Below, in pieces: positions 9,091-17,074 of a DNA stretch of 64,000 bases. The stretch is from Ignavibacteriales bacterium. GTDB lineage: Bacteria; Bacteroidota; Ignavibacteria; Ignavibacteriales; Ignavibacteriaceae. The DNA lies in NCBI GenBank assembly GCA_016709155.1, contig JADJEI010000006.1:310001-374000 (forward strand). Direction: 5' to 3'. The first letter of the stretch is position 1, and the number at the start of each line of letters is the position of its first letter. The position numbers were made by a program, and so were the translations under genes. The notes under the pieces were generated by a model. That model saw only the letters and a list, made by a program, of their open reading frames with translations, did not search any database and had not been told where the DNA came from.

Positions 9091-9805
9091 CAGATTCTCT
9101 ATGGAATTTATTCCATAGGTTAAAAAAGCTATACCAACAAAGGAAACCGTTTTAACGGTTTAAAGGAGAGTAAGCAAACGGTTAAAACCGTTAAGACTTT
9201 TGGGGTGTATGTTTTTTCAATGCGATAAATCGCATTGAGAACCTAAGAGGAATTTTTTCAGTGAAATGAATTACATTGATAACCTGATATGAAACTTTTC
9301 ATTGTGATAAATCGCATTGAGAACCTAAGAGGAGATTTTTTTCAAAGTGATAAATCGTATTGAGAACCTAAGAGAAATTTTTTCAAAGTGATAAAGCTCA
9401 TTGAGGCTATTCAAAATATGCTTTGATTATTTAAAAGACTTTATGAAATTTATTTAGTTCAAAAAAATCAGGTTCTCTATGGAATTTATTCCATAGGTTA
9501 AAAAAGCTATACCAACAAAGAAAACCGTTTTAACGGTTTAATGGGCGAGTGGGTAAACGGTTAAAACCGTTAAGACTTTTTTAGCGTGTATGTTTTTTTT
9601 CAAAGTGATAAATCGTATTGAGAACCTAAGAGGAGATTATTTTCCAAAGTGATAAAACTCATTGAGACTATTCAAAATAAGCTTTGATTATTTAAAAGAC
9701 TTTATGAAATTTATTTAGTCCAAAAAAATCAGGTTCTCTATGGAATTTATTCCATAGGTTAAAAAAGCTATACCAACAAAGGAAACCGTTTTAACGGTTT
9801 AATAT
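9091..9805. repeat. REP-like palindrome cluster upstream of the RAYT transposase
   Basis: Three near-identical modules of about 75 bases start at 9091, 9469 and 9729. Each has the palindrome CTATGGAATTTATTCCATAG (9099-9118, 9478-9497, 9738-9757). A spacer reading AAAAAAGCTATACCAACAAA follows, and then a second palindrome AAACCGTTTTAACGGTTT (9144-9161, 9522-9539, 9783-9800). Between modules are inverted copies of the second palindrome and several copies of a third element, which reads GATAAATCGCATTGAGAACC and continues as TAAGAGG. Clear copies of that element lie near 9221, 9304, 9347 and 9606, with degraded ones near 9265, 9383 and 9649. No protein-coding gene is evident from 8979 to 9829. 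The arrangement is that of REP sequences mobilised by the adjacent IS200-like enzyme. Confidence 0.85.
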
Positions 9806-9829
9806 TTTATTACTAAAAAAGGAAATAAG

Positions 9830-10270
9830 ATGTCAAAACACTCACACCACAAAATCTGGATACACTTTATTTGGGAAACACTTGATCATCAGAAAGTACT
9901 AAGCAAAGAAACGAGGCTAAAAATTTCCGAATATCTTTTTAAATATGCTAAGGAGAAGAACATTTATATGGAGAATAATTTCGTTAATAGTGATCACGTT
10001 CATACTTTAATAGACCTACCTACAAACCTATCCGTTGAAGAATGTATAAAATTATTAAAGGGGGCTTCTTCACATTATATAAATCAGCAAAGAATGACGG
10101 GACAAAAATTTCAATGGGGAATAGGTTATGGTGCGTTCTCTGTCTCCCCTTCAAGGGTTAGTGCGGTGATAAAATACATCAAAAATCAGGAGGAGCATCA
10201 TCGCCTTAAAAGTTATACGGAAGAGTATCAATTATTTCTAAAAAAATACGGCGTTTTAATAAACGGTTAA
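9830..10270 (+). CDS. REP-associated tyrosine transposase (IS200/IS605 TnpA-like, Y1)
   Basis: The 146-residue protein is a complete single-domain HUH nuclease. The HUH motif is DHVHTLIDLP (H56 and H58), and the catalytic tyrosine is Y116 in VIKYIKNQEEHH, with the expected Q four residues later. The N-terminal strand KIWIHFIWET is also typical of Y1_Tnp. Such enzymes cut and join single-stranded DNA at hairpins. An AAGGAAA ribosome site precedes the ATG. The gene lies exactly between copies of the palindrome AAACCGTTTTAACGGTTT: one ends 29 bases before its start, and the other, inverted, contains its stop codon. That makes the surrounding palindromes its probable substrates (REPtron organisation). 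All key residues are intact, so it could be active. Confidence 0.92.
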   Translation: MSKHSHHKIWIHFIWETLDHQKVLSKETRLKISEYLFKYAKEKNIYMENNFVNSDHVHTLIDLPTNLSVEECIKLLKGASSHYINQQRMTGQKFQWGIGYGAFSVSPSRVSAVIKYIKNQEEHHRLKSYTEEYQLFLKKYGVLING

Positions 10271-10427
10271 AACCGTTAAATCTATTTGTTGATCCTTTTT
10301 CCAATGCGATAAATCGCATTGAGAACCTAAGAAGAAACTTTCCAATGCAATGAAGTGGATTGAGAACCTGAGAGCAAAATACAAGCAACCAAGATTTTTA
10401 GGTTTTCTATGGAATTTATTCCATAGA
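10260..10427. repeat. REP-like palindromes downstream of the RAYT gene
   Basis: This is the downstream half of the repeat cluster. The palindrome AAACGGTTAAAACCGTTAAA runs across the transposase stop codon (about 10261-10280). A copy of GCGATAAATCGCATTGAGAA starts near 10307 and a degraded version near 10341. The palindrome CTATGGAATTTATTCCATAG recurs at 10408-10427. These are the same elements as upstream of the gene, so the transposase is bracketed by its own repeat family. Confidence 0.8.
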
Positions 10428-10436
10428 CTAAATTAA

Positions 10437-10560
10437 CCCCGCCATTTATGGTGGGGACGGAACAACCACTGACAACAAAGGCTTTAGCCACTATCTGTGC
10501 TAATGCCGGCTAAAGCCCGGGTCATTTGTCCTATTTTGACCCCCGGAATAAATACCGGGG
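10437..10560. repeat. three further short hairpins of a different sequence family
   Basis: Three unrelated palindromes follow the RAYT repeats within about 125 bases. They are CCCCGCCATTTATGGTGGGG (10437-10456); a pair of arms GGCTTTAGCC (10480-10489) and GGCTAAAGCC (10508-10517); and CCCCGGAATAAATACCGGGG (10541-10560). All have GC-rich arms around an AT-rich loop, the same architecture as the RAYT-linked palindromes. They may be substrates of related transposases encoded elsewhere. No gene is visible here. Confidence 0.65.
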
Positions 10561-10785
10561 CTATTTGAAAATGCAGTATATGTAATATGTCCATTATAAT
10601 TAATTCTAATCCCTCACTCAGCCATGTAATTATTTCTAAAAAGGAAAATTTTACTTGTAAAAAATATCTGTCCTGCTATTAAGCTGCTCTAATTATTGTG
10701 TGCGGCGTACGTTTTTTTGCTTGCGGAGGTTATAAATCTTAATAAAACATTTCCCTCATTAAAAAAAACGTACGTTTTATTTCAT

Positions 10786-10950
10786 GCGGGACTCCCCGCG
10801 TTGAATGCGGGGAATGTTTTTTTGCTTGCGGGACTCCCCGCATTGGATGCGGGGAATGTTTTTTTGCTTGCGGGGCTTCCCGCGTTGAATGCGGGGAGTG
10901 TTTTTTTGCTTGCGGATCTCCCCGCGTTGAATGCGGGGAATATTTTTCTA
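10786..10950. repeat. 42-bp tandem array of hairpin plus T-tract units
   Basis: Four head-to-tail units begin at 10786, 10828, 10870 and 10912; the first three are exactly 42 bases and the last is partial. Each unit holds a CCCCGC stem, a short TTGAAT-type loop, GCGGGG and then a run of about seven T, the shape of a rho-independent terminator on the plus strand. Differences between units are few and mostly outside the stems, apart from one compensated-looking change in unit 2 (GCATTGGATGC). An open frame runs through because 42 is divisible by three, but its only start is TTG and its product is just the repeat, so I treat the region as non-coding. Confidence 0.85.
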
Positions 10951-11045
10951 ATAAAATAATTTGTTTTTTCGCAAATTATTAAATATTTATCGTACGGTAG
11001 GGTAATTTTTTCTTTTTCTGAAATGCTTTATTTACAAATATCACT

Positions 11046-11062
11046 TTGGCACGATGGTTGAC
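11046..11062 (+). promoter_or_regulatory. putative sigma-54 (-24/-12) promoter
   Basis: The sequence TTGGCACGATGGTTGAC matches the -24 element (TGGCACG) perfectly. It carries TTGAC where the -12 element TTGCA/T is expected, with the correct four-base spacer. It lies about 110 bases upstream of the ATG at 11174, pointing at that gene. The match is to the known consensus by eye; no upstream activator site was identified, and no rpoN is visible in the window. Confidence 0.4.
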
Positions 11063-11173
11063 ACGATATAATTAGCCCTGTGGTAAGAAGGGAAAATTAA
11101 AAAAAATACTTTCTCATCTCAACCGCAAGGTCAATTAATTAAATATTTTTCTCACAATCAGAAAGGACACACC

Positions 11174-11797
11174 ATGTCCACAAAAGATTATCTTCCCCAG
11201 TCTAACGATCAGTTAGACACATGGGAAGAAAACCTTATCACAAAGCTGCCTTTGCATAATGCAACGGTAGGGGTAACAGCAGCCGAAGTTGCAGCAGTTA
11301 CTTCACTCATTAATACACACCGCGCTGCTTTCTCAGCACAAGTATCCGCCGAAGCATCTTATCATGGTGCTGTGCAGGATAATAAAGCAAAGAAGCAGGC
11401 TGCGATCTCGGCACCCGGGGCTACAAGATCACTTATCAGAAAGATCAAAAGCAGTGGAAATTACACATTGCAGATTGGTCAGGAGCTCGGGATAGAACCT
11501 ATAGATGTTCCATTAAACCTCGACGATCTCAAACCATTTCTTAAGCTCTTTAAGAATGCAGACGGATCAATCAGGATAACATGGAAGAAAGGATTCGTTG
11601 CTGCGATAAATATCTACAGTAAACGCGGCGATGAAACCACATTTACACTGCTCGCAACTGTAACACTTACAAGCTTCAAAGACGCACGCCCCAATCTTAA
11701 CGGTGCGCCGGAAAAGCGTGAGTACTTCGGCAGACTTGTTTACAAGGATGTTGAAGTCGGACAGCAGTCAGATGTAGCAAGTATAACGGTAGGATAA
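11174..11797 (+). CDS. hypothetical protein with helical N-domain and FN3-like C-domain
   Basis: The 207-residue protein has a strong AGAAAGGA ribosome site before its ATG and no signal peptide. Residues 1-85 are helical and Ala-rich, including VGVTAAEVAAVTSLINTHRA. Residues about 115-207 look like a beta-sandwich of fibronectin type III style, with IRITWKKGFVAAINIYSKRG and a final YKDVEVGQQSDVASITVG strand. I know of similar two-part proteins only as hypotheticals. Codon use and GC content look higher than in the flanking repeats, as for a well-expressed gene. A sigma-54-like promoter lies upstream and a strong terminator downstream, so it is a single-gene transcript. Its function is unknown; a structural or carrier role is possible but unsupported. 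Confidence 0.78.
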   Translation: MSTKDYLPQSNDQLDTWEENLITKLPLHNATVGVTAAEVAAVTSLINTHRAAFSAQVSAEASYHGAVQDNKAKKQAAISAPGATRSLIRKIKSSGNYTLQIGQELGIEPIDVPLNLDDLKPFLKLFKNADGSIRITWKKGFVAAINIYSKRGDETTFTLLATVTLTSFKDARPNLNGAPEKREYFGRLVYKDVEVGQQSDVASITVG

Positions 11798-11872
11798 TAA
11801 AACAACAGCACTACCTCCCACCTCCCTAAAAACAGGGAACAATAAAAAACAAAATGATCATTTGTAAAAACT

Positions 11873-11906
11873 AAAAGGCGGTCGGCTATAATGCGATCGC
11901 CTTTTT
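11873..11906 (+). terminator. rho-independent terminator
   Basis: The arms AAAAGGCGGTCG and CGATCGCCTTTT (one G-T mismatch) flank the loop GCTATAATG and are followed by a T run. It lies about 75 bases after the 207-residue gene. It could also work in the opposite direction because of the A run on the left arm. Confidence 0.8.
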
Positions 11907-11973
11907 AGTAGTTTTATACTTCAATAAATCGCCTTGTGAACATAAGAGTATAGAAACATTCGAAAAAGAATTT

Positions 11974-12894
11974 TTATAAATTATCTGCGGTATGAAAACT
12001 GAATCCTCTCAAAAACTCCTCTATGCTCATGCGCTTTTTTCCTTCCAATTGAATTTCAAGAATTCTGATTGCATTATTCCCACAGCCTATGATCAATTCA
12101 GTTTTTGTTTGATGAATTTGGAATGGTGAAAGATTAAGGTTAGATACAATTTCAGTCTTAAATATTTTAAAGACTTTATTGTTAAAAGTAAAAAATGCCG
12201 CCGGATAAGGCGAAAGTCCACGTATTAGGTTATGAATATCTTTCGCAGATTTATGCCAGTCTATACGGCAAATCTCTTTTGTAATTTTTGGTGCGGGGGA
12301 TGCTAACAAATCATCTTGATTCTTCAATTGAAAATTACCGGATTCAATTAGCTGAATAGTTTTTAATACAAGCTCTGCACCAAGCAGACTCATTCTATCG
12401 TGTAGTGATTCAAAATTATCATCAGCGCGTATAAAAACTTTTTCCTGAAGATAGATATTTCCGGTATCAACTTTTTCTGCAAGTTTAAAAGTTGTAAGTC
12501 CTGTTTCAGTATCCCCGTTTATTAATGCCCACTGAATCGGTGCAGCTCCACGATATTTTGGCAGAAATGAACCATGCAGGTTAAAGGAACCAAACTTAGG
12601 AATCTCAAAAATTTCTTTCGGCAATATCCTGAAAGCTACAACCACAAATAAATCCGGATTTAGACTTTTCATCTGCTCAACAAATTCTTGATTGCCTTTT
12701 AATTTTTTCGGTTGATAAACCGGAATATTATGATCCATCGCAAATTGTTTAACCGGAGTGAATGAAATTTTCTGTCCCCTTCCTCGCTCTTTATCAGGTG
12801 TAGTAACGATTGCAGGAATCTGATGGTGATTATCTAAAAGAATTTTTATAGATGGAATAGCAAAATCAGGAGTTCCAAGAAACACAATACTCAT
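11974..12894 (-). CDS. fmt: methionyl-tRNA formyltransferase
   Basis: The 306-residue protein transfers a formyl group from 10-formyl-tetrahydrofolate to Met-tRNAfMet in initiation. The N-terminal formyltransferase domain starts MSIVFLGTPDFAIPS. The catalytic Asn-His-Asp set is visible as N105 and H107 in SFNLHGSFLPKYRGAAPI and D143 in EKVDTGNIYLQ. The C-terminal tRNA-binding domain begins near residue 205. The length is normal for the family. The start lies 14 bases after the end of def, the classic def-fmt pair, and the two should be co-transcribed. Its frame is intact, unlike that of def. Confidence 0.97.
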   Translation of the reverse strand: MSIVFLGTPDFAIPSIKILLDNHHQIPAIVTTPDKERGRGQKISFTPVKQFAMDHNIPVYQPKKLKGNQEFVEQMKSLNPDLFVVVAFRILPKEIFEIPKFGSFNLHGSFLPKYRGAAPIQWALINGDTETGLTTFKLAEKVDTGNIYLQEKVFIRADDNFESLHDRMSLLGAELVLKTIQLIESGNFQLKNQDDLLASPAPKITKEICRIDWHKSAKDIHNLIRGLSPYPAAFFTFNNKVFKIFKTEIVSNLNLSPFQIHQTKTELIIGCGNNAIRILEIQLEGKKRMSIEEFLRGFSFHTADNL

Positions 12895-12908
12895 GCTTTA
12901 ATTGTCAG

Positions 12909-13473
12909 CTATTTCAATTGGTAATCAAGGTCGTGTGTGATAGGATAATCAACTTCAATTTTACGATTTTTAATTTTAGTTAAAGATTTTTTTAATCTCT
13001 TTTGCTCGCCAGCAGGAAGCAGATCAGTAAAATAAATTCCTCTTAAATGATCATACTCATCTTTGAATTACACGCGCTAATAATTTATCGGCATGAATTG
13101 TCTGCTCTTTAAAATTTGTGTCGAAATAAGTTATTTCAATTTCAGACGGACGTTCAACTTCACCGCGAATATCAGGAATGCTAAGACATCCTTCTTCAAT
13201 AATGCATTTCTCATCGCTGTATTTATTTATATTGGGATTGATGAAAACAATTGGTTTAAAGTTTTCGTATTCCTCAACCCCGGTAAGATCAACGATGAAA
13301 ATCGCTTTGTTTGCCCCTACCTGATTTGCAGCTAAGCCGATTCCATGTGCATTGTGCATTGTCTCAAACATATTTGAAATAAGTGCTATCGTTTTATCAT
13401 CAATGCTTTTAGCTTTGCTGACTTTCTTTCTTAAAATATTATCACCATAAAGCGTGATAGGCAGAATGCTCAT
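12909..13473 (-). CDS. def: peptide deformylase, interrupted by a frameshift at the active site
   Basis: Deformylase removes the formyl group from new proteins. Motif 1 is GIGLAANQVG (residues 44-53) and motif 2 is EGCLSIP (94-100, with metal ligand C96). The frame ends early after ARVIQR (stop at 13057-13059). Shifting by one base near 13062-13066 continues as EYDHLRGIYFTDLLPAGEQ to a TAG at 12909, giving about 187 residues, the normal length. The third motif should read QHExDHL; here the first His codon is replaced by GAT next to an extra base, so the lesion hits a zinc ligand. Since fmt follows intact and deformylase is normally essential, an assembly error is likely, but the extra substitution is unusual. 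No second def is in the window. Confidence 0.85.
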
Positions 13474-13526
13474 TAGTTCCTCAAATATTAATTATTTCTT
13501 ATCACAATTTAAGCTTAATCACACAA

Positions 13527-15367
13527 TCATTTCAAGAGCATCATCTTTTTTACGGAAATAAAATTTTTAGCTCCGCCGTCAATTGCTAACTGATAAAAAT
13601 ATACGCCGCTTGGGAGTTCTGCATTGCTTAAGTATTGAGCGCTATGACTCCCCGCCTGCTGAAATTCATCAACAAGCGTTTCTATTTCTCTTCCAAGTAT
13701 ATCAAATATTTTTAAAGTAACTCGGCTGCTTACAGGCAAATCATAATCTATGGCAGTACTTGGATTGAAGGGGTTGGGAAAATTTTGATAAAGTACAAAC
13801 TCTTTTGGTACAGTTTGATCTTCTTTAACGGAAGTTACTGTAGTATCTCCGTAAACGATTCCGTTAATAATACATCCCTTTAAATAGCTGCTAGAACCAC
13901 CAAACTCACAACTGTAATTACCTAAATATCCTATTTGATATGCTAAGGAATATTGGGGAAAATAAAACGAAATTGGGTAAAGTGTCCGCACTACACGATT
14001 TTCTCCCAATACAAAGTTGGTTTCCTCAGAAGCGAGGTAATAAGCATCAGGCAATTGCTCTTGAGGATTTAGATAAACAGTGTCGCCAACCTCCATCAAG
14101 AAATCGTAAATTGAAATTTCAATAGTGTCGTAATAACCAAAAAAATTGTATAATGTTTTTAAGTGACCGTCAAGTGAGTCTATTCTTATAAATTTATATT
14201 CATAACGAAGCGGTGGTTCAAACTTGAAATATCTAATCCCTGAAATCAAAGTATCTTTTGTGATCTCAAAAGATTTTACATACTGAGTATCAGGCCAGCA
14301 ATAATAATTAAGGGACGTAATATTATAAACCCACTTATTCCCAATTGCAAGTGGAAACCAATCAAAAACATCCGAAGGGATCGGTAATGATTTTAATACT
14401 ATCATCGAATTATTAGTTATCTCATAAATTTTATATTTTGTTGCAGCATAAAGTTTATCCTCATTAGGTTTCTTGTATATGCCGACAATATTTCGTTCAA
14501 GAGTTTTATATAGATTAAATGTGATTCCAAAATCATTCGACTTATAAATATTTTTTCCATTAGCATAAAAAATGAACCCGGGAATTTCCGAATCATTACT
14601 TAAGTAAATTGGAATATCAGATTGCTTTTTAATTACCCAGCTAAATGGTTCCCCTCCTCCTGTGGACAGTTTCATGAAATTGTAATTATAACCGTTTGAA
14701 ACACAATAAATATGGACTCCATCGGGATCAAAGTACATTTGAGAACCACTATCCCAATTTGCTGTATCCACCGTATAGTATGTATTTCCCGAATCTAGCG
14801 ATTTGATTAGAGAATTGTCGTAATCAATTCCAAACATAATTTTATCATCATAAGGCGAAAGCGAAATAATTTGAAAGACGGGACGATTCTGATCCTGCCA
14901 GGTATAACCACCATCTGTACTTTTTAATAGAATTCCTCCGTTAGCATACATCAGATCAGGATTTTGATATGAAAACTTAGATGATTTATGTTATCCACCC
15001 CACCATACGCTGCGCCGTCAAATCTTTCAATATAACCATGATTGTCAGGAAAAATCGAAAAACCGGCGGCGAGATATTTTTCAGGATCACCTTTATAAAA
15101 AATAAAATCAAGAACTGCTTTGGCTATTTCTCCGGTAGGTGGTGGGTAGTTAATTACATAAGCATCAATAAACGCACTATCAATTGGAGTCCCGGGAATG
15201 AAATGATAAACTGGGTTATAAATATCTATTGAACTGCCTGAACGATAATAAAGATGAGTAACTCCGAGCGTATCATCAAGTCCCGTGAGTGATGTGAAAA
15301 CACTATTCTCTTGCGAGAACGAAAGTGAGCCGAGAAGAACTATTGATAGAAAAATTTTCTTGATCAT
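13527..15367 (-). CDS. T9SS-exported beta-propeller-like protein, one frameshift
   Basis: Two pieces (15367-14951 and 14951-13527) form one secreted protein of about 613 residues. A missing T in the run AGTTTTCATA near 14980 explains the break; restoring it gives HLSFSYQNPDLMYANGG across the junction. There is a signal peptide (MIKKIFLSIVLLG, ending SFSQ). Asp-box repeats such as LLKSTDGGYTW and IYKSNDFGITF suggest a sialidase/PSII-stability type propeller. The C-terminus carries a type IX sorting domain, NFPNPFNPSTAIDYDLP, followed by PSGVYFYQL and VKKMMLLK. Family knowledge says such domains are removed at the outer membrane during export. The ligand is unknown. Confidence 0.82.
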
Positions 15368-15438
15368 TGTTTCTCCCTGTATTAATTAATCTACAGCGGA
15401 ATTGTAATCAAAAAAAATATTAAGGTCAAGAAAAATTT

Positions 15439-16167
15439 TTAGCCACTGCGCTGACGTAATATCTCGAATAATAGAACGCCCGCAGCAACTGACACATTCA
15501 ATGATTGAATTTTTCCCTTCATCGGAATGTTCACCAGTATGTCACAACTATCAGCAGTTAATCGTCGAATGCCTTTTTCTTCGTTGCCTAAAATTAAAGC
15601 GATTGGAATTTTATAATCAACTTTTGTATATGGCTTTGAATTTTGGAGTGACGAACCAACAATCCAAAAGCCCTTATCTTTTAATTCACGAATAGCATCT
15701 GCAAGATTTGTAACCGGACAAACTTTCAAATGTTCGATTGCACCTGCAGAAGTTTTTGCAACAGTTTCATTTATCGGTGCGCTGTTGTGTTTTGTAATTA
15801 TCACACCATCCACCCCGACACAGTCCGCTGTTCGTAGTATCGCCCCAACGTTATGTGTATCCTGAATGGAATCTAAGATTAATATTAAAGGGTAGGCTGA
15901 TTTTTTTGAATCAATTATGAGCTGCGTTAATGTAAAATATTTTTGTTGAGTTTTTATAGCAGCCACACCCTGTGAGTTTTGACTTGTAACAAGAGCCGAA
16001 AATTTTGAAGTGGAGATTTGATTACACTTAATCCCTTTTTTCTTGCAAGCTATAATTATAGTCTCGATTATGCCGCCAGTTTGTCCATAAGATATAACAA
16101 CTTGTTCAAGTTCGGCACCGGAGTTGATTGCTTCGAGAACCGGTTTTCTGCCAATGATTAATTGCAT
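15439..16167 (-). CDS. rlmB: 23S rRNA 2'-O-methyltransferase of the SpoU/TrmH family
   Basis: The 242-residue protein has the N-terminal L30-like substrate-binding domain (IIGRKPVLEAIN at the start). The trefoil-knot SpoU methylase domain follows. Motif 1 is HNVGAILRTADCVGVDGVI (about residues 109-127), motif 2 is LGNEEKGIRRL and motif 3 is SLNVSVAAGVLLFE. This is the family that methylates G2251 of 23S rRNA (RlmB); TrmH-type tRNA enzymes are related, so the exact target is inferred. It follows lgt after six bases and is probably co-transcribed with lgt and hisS. Confidence 0.9.
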   Translation of the reverse strand: MQLIIGRKPVLEAINSGAELEQVVISYGQTGGIIETIIIACKKKGIKCNQISTSKFSALVTSQNSQGVAAIKTQQKYFTLTQLIIDSKKSAYPLILILDSIQDTHNVGAILRTADCVGVDGVIITKHNSAPINETVAKTSAGAIEHLKVCPVTNLADAIRELKDKGFWIVGSSLQNSKPYTKVDYKIPIALILGNEEKGIRRLTADSCDILVNIPMKGKIQSLNVSVAAGVLLFEILRQRSG

Positions 16168-16173
16168 AAGAAG

Positions 16174-17046
16174 TTATTTCTTAACTGCTTTTGGTTTTAA
16201 AGGTGGAGGCACAAACTTAACTAGTTCTTTGTGATACATAAAATGGAACCAGCCGGCAATGCCAATTACTATCAATCCGACTGAAATAAGCTGCGCTTCC
16301 GAAAGTCCAAACATCAATCGTGGGTTCAACCTAATAAATTCAACAAGCAGTCTTGAAGTACCGGAGAGCATCAAGTAGAGCATAAAAAGTTTTCCATCCA
16401 TCCAATCTTTTTTACTCAATTTCCACAAGAGATAAAAAAGCATGATGCCAACTATAAATTCATAAAGGGGGGTTGGATGAAGCGGTGCTGTATCGGGAAC
16501 ACCGTTTGGGAATTTATCCATTATTGATGGAAATTGTTTTGCCATTTCTTCTGTATTAAAGATTGCTGATGGAGGGACAGTGCCATTTGAATAAACCATT
16601 CCCCAGGGAAGATCAGTTGGAATACCATAATCACCATCGCCGGCAAGGTGGCAGCCGATTCGTCCAATACCGTAAGACAATGCAAGTGAAGGTGCAGCAG
16701 CGTCGGCAAGAACGAGAAAAGGAATTTTCTTTCTGCGGATGTAAATATAAATCGCAATGATGGCGAGGATTAGTCCGCCGTAAAATGTTAAGCCGCCGGG
16801 AGAGAATGCCATTCCAATCGGATCTGCAATAAATTGTTTCCAGTGTTCAAATAGATGAAAAAGTTTTCCCCCCGCCACACCGAAAACTATTGCAAGCAGG
16901 GTTGTTTCAGTCGCAATATTCGGATCAAGCTTCTTTCTTTCAATTTGCTTATTTAGGAAATAACTGCCAAGAATGAAGGAGATACCGAGCATCAAACCAT
17001 AGCTGTAAACTGTTAGTGGTCCAATCTTAAATAATTCCGGATACAT
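16174..17046 (-). CDS. lgt: prolipoprotein diacylglyceryl transferase
   Basis: This 290-residue inner-membrane enzyme moves diacylglycerol from phosphatidylglycerol onto the cysteine of lipoprotein precursors, the first step of lipoprotein maturation. The Lgt signature GRIGCHLAGDGDYG is present near residues 127-140, with the earlier YSYGLMLG and the later LHPTPLYE motif. There are about seven hydrophobic segments, as expected. Several lipoproteins in this window would be its substrates. It lies 28 bases after hisS and six bases before rlmB, indicating a shared transcript. Confidence 0.96.
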   Translation of the reverse strand: MYPELFKIGPLTVYSYGLMLGISFILGSYFLNKQIERKKLDPNIATETTLLAIVFGVAGGKLFHLFEHWKQFIADPIGMAFSPGGLTFYGGLILAIIAIYIYIRRKKIPFLVLADAAAPSLALSYGIGRIGCHLAGDGDYGIPTDLPWGMVYSNGTVPPSAIFNTEEMAKQFPSIMDKFPNGVPDTAPLHPTPLYEFIVGIMLFYLLWKLSKKDWMDGKLFMLYLMLSGTSRLLVEFIRLNPRLMFGLSEAQLISVGLIVIGIAGWFHFMYHKELVKFVPPPLKPKAVKK

Positions 17047-17074
17047 ATTTTATTACCTCTGCAAAAAAAAGTTA

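Noticed and set aside
9091..10427. Possible CRISPR array
   Set aside because: Repeats are palindromic modules with no regularly spaced unique spacers and no cas genes; an IS200-type transposase lies between them.
10696..10959. An 87-residue open frame with repeats of AGLPALNAGNVFLL
   Set aside because: It starts at a TTG, has no ribosome site, and is only the translation of the 42-base hairpin array, whose period is divisible by three.
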